A program made the translations under genes and the position numbers. Below are positions 59,620-64,000 of a DNA stretch of 64,000 nucleotides, in pieces. The notes under the pieces were generated by a model, which made no database searches, was not told where the DNA came from, and saw nothing but the letters and a program-made list of their open reading frames with translations. Numbering within the stretch: position 1 is the first letter of the stretch; the number at the start of each line of letters is the position of its first letter. Source of the stretch: Chloroflexota bacterium (GTDB taxonomy: Bacteria; Chloroflexota; Chloroflexia; Thermomicrobiales; JADLAZ01); the NCBI GenBank assembly GCA_020849725.1, contig JADLAZ010000282.1, forward strand, positions 72,294 through 136,293, written 5' to 3'.

Positions 59620-61161
59620 GTGCTACGACAGATGGAACGGAGTGCGATCAAAGTGCTGGCCAAACGCGGCAAGAGTCAACGTCAGATAGCCCAGGATCTC
59701 GGCCACAGCCGGGTGACCATCCGGCGCGTGCTGGCCGAGCCGGTCGACAAGCAGCCCATCCGACGGCGGCGGGCCTCCAAGGTGGACACCTACGCGCCGC
59801 AGATCACGGCGTGGGTCAAGGAGAACCTGAGCATCGTCCGCATGCTCGAACTCGCCCGGGCCGACCCCGAGCGGCCCTACACCGGCGGCCGGAGTGTCTT
59901 CAGCGACCATGTTCGGCGCATCCGGCTGGAACTGGAGCGGGCCGGGGCGGACGTGGCGGTCCGCTTCGAGGGGCTGCCGGCCGAGTACCTGCAGGTCGAT
60001 TGGGGCGAGGTCCGCCACCTGCCCTTCACCCAGCGGCCGGCGGGTACGCGCTACTTCCTGGCCTGCCGGCTCAAGTACAGCCGCTGGGTCTGGGTGCGCT
60101 TCACCACCGACATGCGCCAGGAGACGCTGTTCCGGGGGCTGGTCGACTGCTTCGTGGCGCTCGGCTTCGTACCCTGGGTGCTGGTCTTCGACAACATGGC
60201 CACCGTCACCAGCGGGCGGGATGCCAGCAACCAGCCGATCTGGACGCTGGCGGTGCTCCAGCTAGCGGCCGAGTTCGGCTTCCATCCCGAGGCCTATGCC
60301 CCCGGGATGGGCCAGCAGAAAGGCGCCGTGGAGCGTTTAATCAATTGGACGAAGACCAATTTCCTCCCTGGCCGGTCGTTCGCCGACGACCCCGACTTGG
60401 CCACCCAACTGGCCGCCTGGCTGGAGGCGGCCAATACCCGGCCCTCGTCGGCGACCGGGGCGGCGCCGGCCGCGGCGCTCGGGCGCGAGGCGGCCCAGGG
60501 CGGGCGGCTGCCGGCCACTGCGGCGGACTATGGGCTGCTGCTGGCCGGCCAGGCGTCGGGCGAGGCGTTGGTGACGGTGCTGGGCAACCAGTACTCGGCG
60601 CCGGTCGCCCACGCCCGGCTGCCGGTGACGGTGCGGCTGCACCGCGACCGGGTCCGCCTCTTCCGAGGGACAGACCTGGTTGCCGACCACCCACGTGCCC
60701 CCGACGGCGCCCGCCGCCGGGTGGTCGCGGTCGAGCACTACGCGCCGCTGTTCGCCGCCAAGCCGCGGGCGCAGGTGATGCTCTACCGGCAGGCGTTGCT
60801 GGAATTGGGCGGCGCGGCCGAGCCCTTCCTGACCGAATTCTCGCGCCGGCAGCGGGCGCGGCTCGGGCTGCAGGTGCGGCAAGTCTATGCCCTGTACCAA
60901 GCGCATGGGGCCGGCGAGCTGCTGGCGGCGATGGCGCTGGCCAGTCAGGCCGGCAGCTACAGCGCCGAGGCGCTGGCCGGCCTGCTGGCGCGGCCCGGCC
61001 CCCAGCCGGTGGTCGGGCCGCTGGTGCTGCCGGGGGTGCCCAGCCAGGCCGAGCTCGACCGCCCGTTGAGCGTCTACGAGGCGCTGGTCCAGGTCGACCA
61101 GGCGCTGGAGGCGCCGCTGCCGGTGGCCAGCGCCGCCGCCGCGGGCTGGGAGGTGGCCTGA
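59620..61161 (+). CDS. istA: IS21-family transposase IstA
   Basis: 513 residues from a GTG at 59620 (GGAGGAG just upstream; an ATG at 59632 is an alternative). HTH start IKVLAKRGKSQRQIAQDLGH. DDE core: EYLQVDWGEVRHL (first Asp), VLVFDNMATVTSGRDASN (second Asp) and GQQKGAVERLINWTKTN (Glu). The C-terminal domain is the Mu-transposase-like beta barrel (GEALVTVLGNQYSAPVAHAR). Full length. It couples to istB by a TGATG overlap. Confidence 0.92.
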   Translation: MLRQMERSAIKVLAKRGKSQRQIAQDLGHSRVTIRRVLAEPVDKQPIRRRRASKVDTYAPQITAWVKENLSIVRMLELARADPERPYTGGRSVFSDHVRRIRLELERAGADVAVRFEGLPAEYLQVDWGEVRHLPFTQRPAGTRYFLACRLKYSRWVWVRFTTDMRQETLFRGLVDCFVALGFVPWVLVFDNMATVTSGRDASNQPIWTLAVLQLAAEFGFHPEAYAPGMGQQKGAVERLINWTKTNFLPGRSFADDPDLATQLAAWLEAANTRPSSATGAAPAAALGREAAQGGRLPATAADYGLLLAGQASGEALVTVLGNQYSAPVAHARLPVTVRLHRDRVRLFRGTDLVADHPRAPDGARRRVVAVEHYAPLFAAKPRAQVMLYRQALLELGGAAEPFLTEFSRRQRARLGLQVRQVYALYQAHGAGELLAAMALASQAGSYSAEALAGLLARPGPQPVVGPLVLPGVPSQAELDRPLSVYEALVQVDQALEAPLPVASAAAAGWEVA

Positions 61162-61922
61162 TGCCGGTCCATCCCAGCATCCTGCTCGACCACCTCGGCC
61201 TGGCCACCGCCGCCAGCGTCAGCCAGCCGTGGCTCGACCGCGCCGCCCAGGAGGAGTTGAGCTACGCCGACTTCCTGGAGGGGCTGCTGGAGGAAGAGGT
61301 CGTGGCGCGCAAGACGGCCGCCACCGAGCGCCGACTGCGCGAGGCGGGCTTCCCGTATGCCGCCAGCATCGAGCAGTTCGATTTTCGTTTCCGGCCCGAC
61401 CTCAAGCGCCAACTGGTCCTGCGCTACTTCGACAGCAGCCTGATCACCCAGGCGCTCAACCTGCTGCTGATCGGGCCGCCGGGCCTGGGCAAGACGATGT
61501 TGGCCATCTGCATCGCCACCCGCCAGGTCCAGCTCGGGTCCACTGCCCGCTTCATCACCGCCCAGCAGCTCGCCTACCAACTCGGGCGGTCGGCCACCGC
61601 CGTCGGCCGACGCCGGCTGCTGGCGCCGCTGCTGGGGTGCGACGTGCTGGTGCTCGATGAGTTGGGCTACTTGCCTGCTGAGCCGAGCTTCGGACCGGCG
61701 CTCTACGAACTGATCGCCGGGCGCGCCGGCCGGCGGCCGACGCTGATCACCTCCAACAAGAGCCTGACTGATTGGTCAATGGTGGTCCAGGATACCGCGC
61801 TCGCCGCCGCCGTGGTGGACCGACTGGTCGAGCGGGGCCAGGTCTTCTATCTGAAAGGACCGTCGTGGCGGGCGCGGGGCCGGATGGCCGACGGCCAACT
61901 CGACCCGGCCGCCGCCGGCTAG
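61161..61922 (+). CDS. istB: IS21-family ATPase IstB
   Basis: 253 residues. AAA+ helper ATPase of IS21 transposition: Walker A LLIGPPGLGKTMLAICIA, Walker B VLVLDELGYLPAEPSF, sensor-type TLITSNKSLTDWSMVVQD and the C-terminal RGQVFYLKGPSWRARGR (the arginine-rich tail). N-terminal residues 1-70 are the family helical domain. DnaC/DnaA-like in fold, DNA-target-selecting in role. Confidence 0.93.
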   Translation: MPVHPSILLDHLGLATAASVSQPWLDRAAQEELSYADFLEGLLEEEVVARKTAATERRLREAGFPYAASIEQFDFRFRPDLKRQLVLRYFDSSLITQALNLLLIGPPGLGKTMLAICIATRQVQLGSTARFITAQQLAYQLGRSATAVGRRRLLAPLLGCDVLVLDELGYLPAEPSFGPALYELIAGRAGRRPTLITSNKSLTDWSMVVQDTALAAAVVDRLVERGQVFYLKGPSWRARGRMADGQLDPAAAG

Positions 61923-61980
61923 GTGGATCAGTTCTTCCCCGGATCCGGGGTGGATCACTTCTATCCCGGATGGCCCGGCC

Positions 61981-62325
61981 ATCCGGACCCCAATCAGCCC
62001 GGCGGCGGTGACGGGCCGCCGCCCGTCGCCGACGGCGGGTCGCCAGCGCGCTAGCGCTGGCGTTCGGTCCCACCCCCAGGAGGTTGAGCAAGCGCCAGAT
62101 GGCTCGCTCCCAGACATGAACCTGGTGGCAGCGGTGCGGGAGCCTCATTTTATCCCGGATCCTGGATCAGTTGACAACCGGCGCCTACACATTCCACCGC
62201 ACAGCGGCGGCGCTGCGCGAACCAGCCACGGTAGGGGGCGATCCCTGTCTCGAAGGCGAGGCCGGCCGTCCACTGCGGAGCGCACCTCGGTATCAGACAT
62301 ATCCCGCCAGCCAGCGCCCATCGCG
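61981..62325. other. Intergenic region with a solo IS21-like end
   Basis: No gene. At 62148-62176 there is a further inverted copy of the IS21 end-type sequence (ATCCCGGATCCTGGATCAGT then TGACA), which may be a remnant of another copy or the true outer right end of the element. Confidence 0.45.
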
Positions 62326-63381
62326 TCACAGCCCGACGCGGGCGGCGGCGTTGTCGCGGAAGAGGTCGCCGTCGCGGATGTAGCGGTCGACCATCTCGCG
62401 CGAGGTGTGGCCGGTCTGCTTCATGATGGCGCGGTCGCTGGCCCCGGCCAGGGCGGCGGCGGTGGCCAGCCCGGCGCGCAGCGAATGGCCGGCGTAGGCG
62501 GCCGGGTCGAGGCCGACGGCGGCGGCGGCGCGCTTGACCAGACGGGCGACGTGCTCGGGGTGGAGCGCCTTCGCCAGCGGCTCGCGGTTGCGGTTGAGCT
62601 TGCGGAAGACCGGGCCGGCGGTCAGCCCGGCCGCCGCGCGCCAGGCGCGGTAGGCGGCCACCGGGCAGGTGGCCGGGTCGGCGCCGGCCGGCAGCGCCAC
62701 CCGCCGCCCCTGGCCGTCCTGATCGGTCTTGGAGCGGCGCAGGGTGACGACCAGGCCCTCGCCCGCGACGCGGATGTCCTCCACGCGCAACGCGACCAGC
62801 TCGGCGCGGCGGAAGGCGCCCAGGAAGCCGAGCACCAGCAGGGCGCGGTCGCGCAGGCCGGCCAGGTCGCGCGGCAGGGCGGCGACCATGGCGCGGACGT
62901 CGTCGGGCAGGAGGGCCGCCTTCTGGGCCGGGGCGACGCCGAGTTCGCGGCGGGCGCCGGCGAGGGTGTCGCGCACGGTCGGGTCGCGCGTGGGCGGCGG
63001 ATGGCCGGCGGCGCGGTGGCGGTGGGCGATGGCGGCCAGGCGGCGCTGGAGGGTGCTGGGGCGGCGGCCGCGCTCGACGAGGGCGGCCAGGTAGGCGGCG
63101 ACGGCGTCGGGGGCGGCCGGCAGCGGGGCCAGGCCGTGCTCGGCGCACCAGGCGGCGAAGTCGGCCCAGTCGGCGGCGTAGGCGCGGGCGGTGGCCGGGG
63201 CGCGGGTGCGGCGGGCCAGGTCGGCGGCGCGGGCGCGCTGGCGCGCGAGGAGGGCGGCGGCGCGGGCCGCGTCGGCCGGCGCCGGCGCGCGCGACGCCGG
63301 CTCGGCGGGCGCGGTCTCGGGTTCCGGCGCGACCGCGCTGGGCGCGGCGGGCTGATCGGCGGCCGGCGGGCGACGCGGCAC
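62326..63381 (-). CDS. Tyrosine recombinase (integrase/XerC-like)
   Basis: 351 residues from a GTG at 63381, with GAGGAGGAG 7 nt upstream. An upstream ATG at 63570 would add 63 residues through a low-complexity stretch. The SAM-like N-terminal domain contains TARAYAADWADFAAWCAEHG. All catalytic residues are visible: Arg in LGFLGAFRRAELVAL, Lys in LRRSKTDQDG, HSLR in AGHSLRAGLAT, His in MKQTGHTSRE and Tyr in MVDRYIR. It would integrate or excise an element or resolve plasmid multimers. Its 3' end is the source-like sequence of the three remnants at 42.4, 42.6 and 58.5 kb. Confidence 0.9.
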   Translation of the reverse strand: MPRRPPAADQPAAPSAVAPEPETAPAEPASRAPAPADAARAAALLARQRARAADLARRTRAPATARAYAADWADFAAWCAEHGLAPLPAAPDAVAAYLAALVERGRRPSTLQRRLAAIAHRHRAAGHPPPTRDPTVRDTLAGARRELGVAPAQKAALLPDDVRAMVAALPRDLAGLRDRALLVLGFLGAFRRAELVALRVEDIRVAGEGLVVTLRRSKTDQDGQGRRVALPAGADPATCPVAAYRAWRAAAGLTAGPVFRKLNRNREPLAKALHPEHVARLVKRAAAAVGLDPAAYAGHSLRAGLATAAALAGASDRAIMKQTGHTSREMVDRYIRDGDLFRDNAAARVGL

Positions 63382-63508
63382 GGGTGGCTCCTCCTCGATG
63401 GTCGACTGAGCTAACGGCAGGATTAGGTCGGATAACACTACCTTCTCCCACCGAATAACGCGCCGCCCCGCCCCCGGTTGCGCCGGTGGCTGCGGCGAGG
63501 GGCGGCCG

Positions 63509-63814
63509 TCACGCCCGCCCGTGTGACTTTGGCCCGCGCTTGGCGCCGCGCTCGGCCATCCGCTCCTCATAGTCGAGCAGGTCGGCCCGCTGTATCAGCC
63601 AGTATGGTCGGGGTTGGAGCGGCGAGACGTGCTGCTCGGCCCGCAGCAACCCGCGCGCGATCGCCAGCCGCAGGCCGCCGGGCGAGCGCCGGATCCACGC
63701 CGCCGCCTGGCCGACCGTCAACTCCGCCGGCATGGCGCCGTCGTCCGCCTCGGGTGCCCCCGGCGGCCCCGGGTCGAAGGCTGGCCGCGTGTCGCGTTCG
63801 CCGCTCGCGCTCAT
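63509..63814 (-). CDS. Excisionase/HTH_17-like small protein
   Basis: 101 residues from the ATG at 63814 (GGGGGGAG upstream; an ATG at 63865 is an alternative). ELTVGQAAAWIRRSPGGLRL then PYWLIQRADLLDYEER is an excisionase-type winged HTH with its wing and C-terminal helix. It lies 128 bp upstream of the recombinase start, same strand. It could be its directionality factor or repressor. The rest of the protein is Pro/Gly-rich. Confidence 0.6.
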   Translation of the reverse strand: MSASGERDTRPAFDPGPPGAPEADDGAMPAELTVGQAAAWIRRSPGGLRLAIARGLLRAEQHVSPLQPRPYWLIQRADLLDYEERMAERGAKRGPKSHGRA

Positions 63815-64000
63815 GGCTCCCCCCACCGCCTCGACCGCACCGCCCGGGGCGATAATACACGACATCGCTTAATTGTGATGTTTAGACTACCTGGGGCAGC
63901 CTGACCCGGAGGCGGTGGGTGCAGCGCCAGGTGGGAGGGGGTGATGGCGTGGTGGCGGCGTCAGGCGGCCTTCGGTCGGGCCGTGCGGGGCGTGCGCCGG

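Larger units (their letters stand above)
59498..61980 (+). mobile_element. IS21-family insertion sequence
   Basis: Two-gene element (istA, istB). Repeated end motifs are visible: at the left GAATCCGGTGAAGAAGTGAT (59502-59521) followed by CC, and at the right two inverted copies around 61924-61946 and 61949-61972. Multiple terminal repeats are typical of IS21. The exact right boundary is uncertain, about 61975-61980. The target duplication could not be fixed. Confidence 0.82.

Noticed and set aside
1..64000. tRNA, rRNA, riboswitch or intrinsic terminators with clear T-runs
   Set aside because: I read both strands for cloverleaf-like, rRNA-like and GC-stem plus T-run signals and found none strong enough to report.

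Overview
This is a GC-rich window, most likely a plasmid, megaplasmid or large integrative element from a high-GC bacterium. The Gram-positive-type SOS boxes (GAAC-N4-GTTC) and an ImuA/ImuB/DnaE2 cassette would fit Chloroflexota (Thermomicrobia/Sphaerobacter-like). The taxon is inference; nothing here proves it. I see no rRNA, tRNA or CRISPR array. The window holds replication and partition genes, a dense run of defence-type and genome-maintenance modules, a decayed SOS mutagenesis cassette, and three insertion sequences.

Layout. (1) 1-6447, replication and partition: parB and parA on the minus strand with a perfect 21-bp palindrome beside parB. A divergent putative replication initiator follows, then a 98-bp-periodic iteron-like array, then a second replication-type protein whose C-terminus resembles DnaA domain I. 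(2) 6655-8268: a macro-domain plus SIR2 fusion. (3) 8506-13299: four overlapping genes (coiled-coil/HTH protein, Cas4/AddB-type Fe-S nuclease, orphan 482-residue protein, SF1 helicase) that I cannot match to a named system. (4) 13445-18346: a sigma-like factor, a small HTH partner, and a 1133-residue fusion of an ImmA/IrrE protease, a UvrD helicase and an AddB-like C-terminus. (5) 18821-21688: a complete bacterial ubiquitin-like (Bil-type) cassette in the order Ubl, E2, JAB, E1. A 29-bp sequence block is shared upstream of (3) and (5). (6) 21934-23428: DUF4258 and ARPP-1 type proteins.

(7) 23573-39654: a long phosphorothioation-type (Dnd) operon of lower GC. It has an HTH regulator, a 52-residue small protein, a sigma-r4-like regulator, cysteine desulfurase, DUF4007, a BrxC/PglY-like ATPase, a PAPS-reductase-like sulfurtransferase, a PLD-helicase, a small protein, a DndD-like ATPase, an orphan and a Dnd-associated methyltransferase. 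(8) 39686-41041: IS3-family element. (9) 42781-49846: SOS box, imuA, imuB, then dnaE2 broken by a nonsense codon and by an ISL3-family element that has replaced its middle, then a truncated lexA still under an SOS box. (10) 50-58 kb: small accessory genes, a PIN-domain pair, and an operon with a QueC-like enzyme, a catalytically altered ImmA-like regulator and a PIN protein, then a PD-(D/E)XK-type protein. (11) 59084-64000: cupin, IS21-family element, tyrosine recombinase and an excisionase-like protein.

How it fits together: regions 2-7 and 10 read as a defence island carried by a self-maintaining replicon. Several modules have dedicated regulators (HTH, sigma-like, ImmA-type), which suggests inducible systems. 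Degraded integrase tails at about 42.4, 42.6 and 58.5 kb, resembling the 3' end of the intact recombinase at 62.3 kb, suggest repeated gain and loss of integrated segments. The best candidates for undescribed biology are 8506-18346 and the QueC/ImmA/PIN operon at 52.8-56.7 kb.
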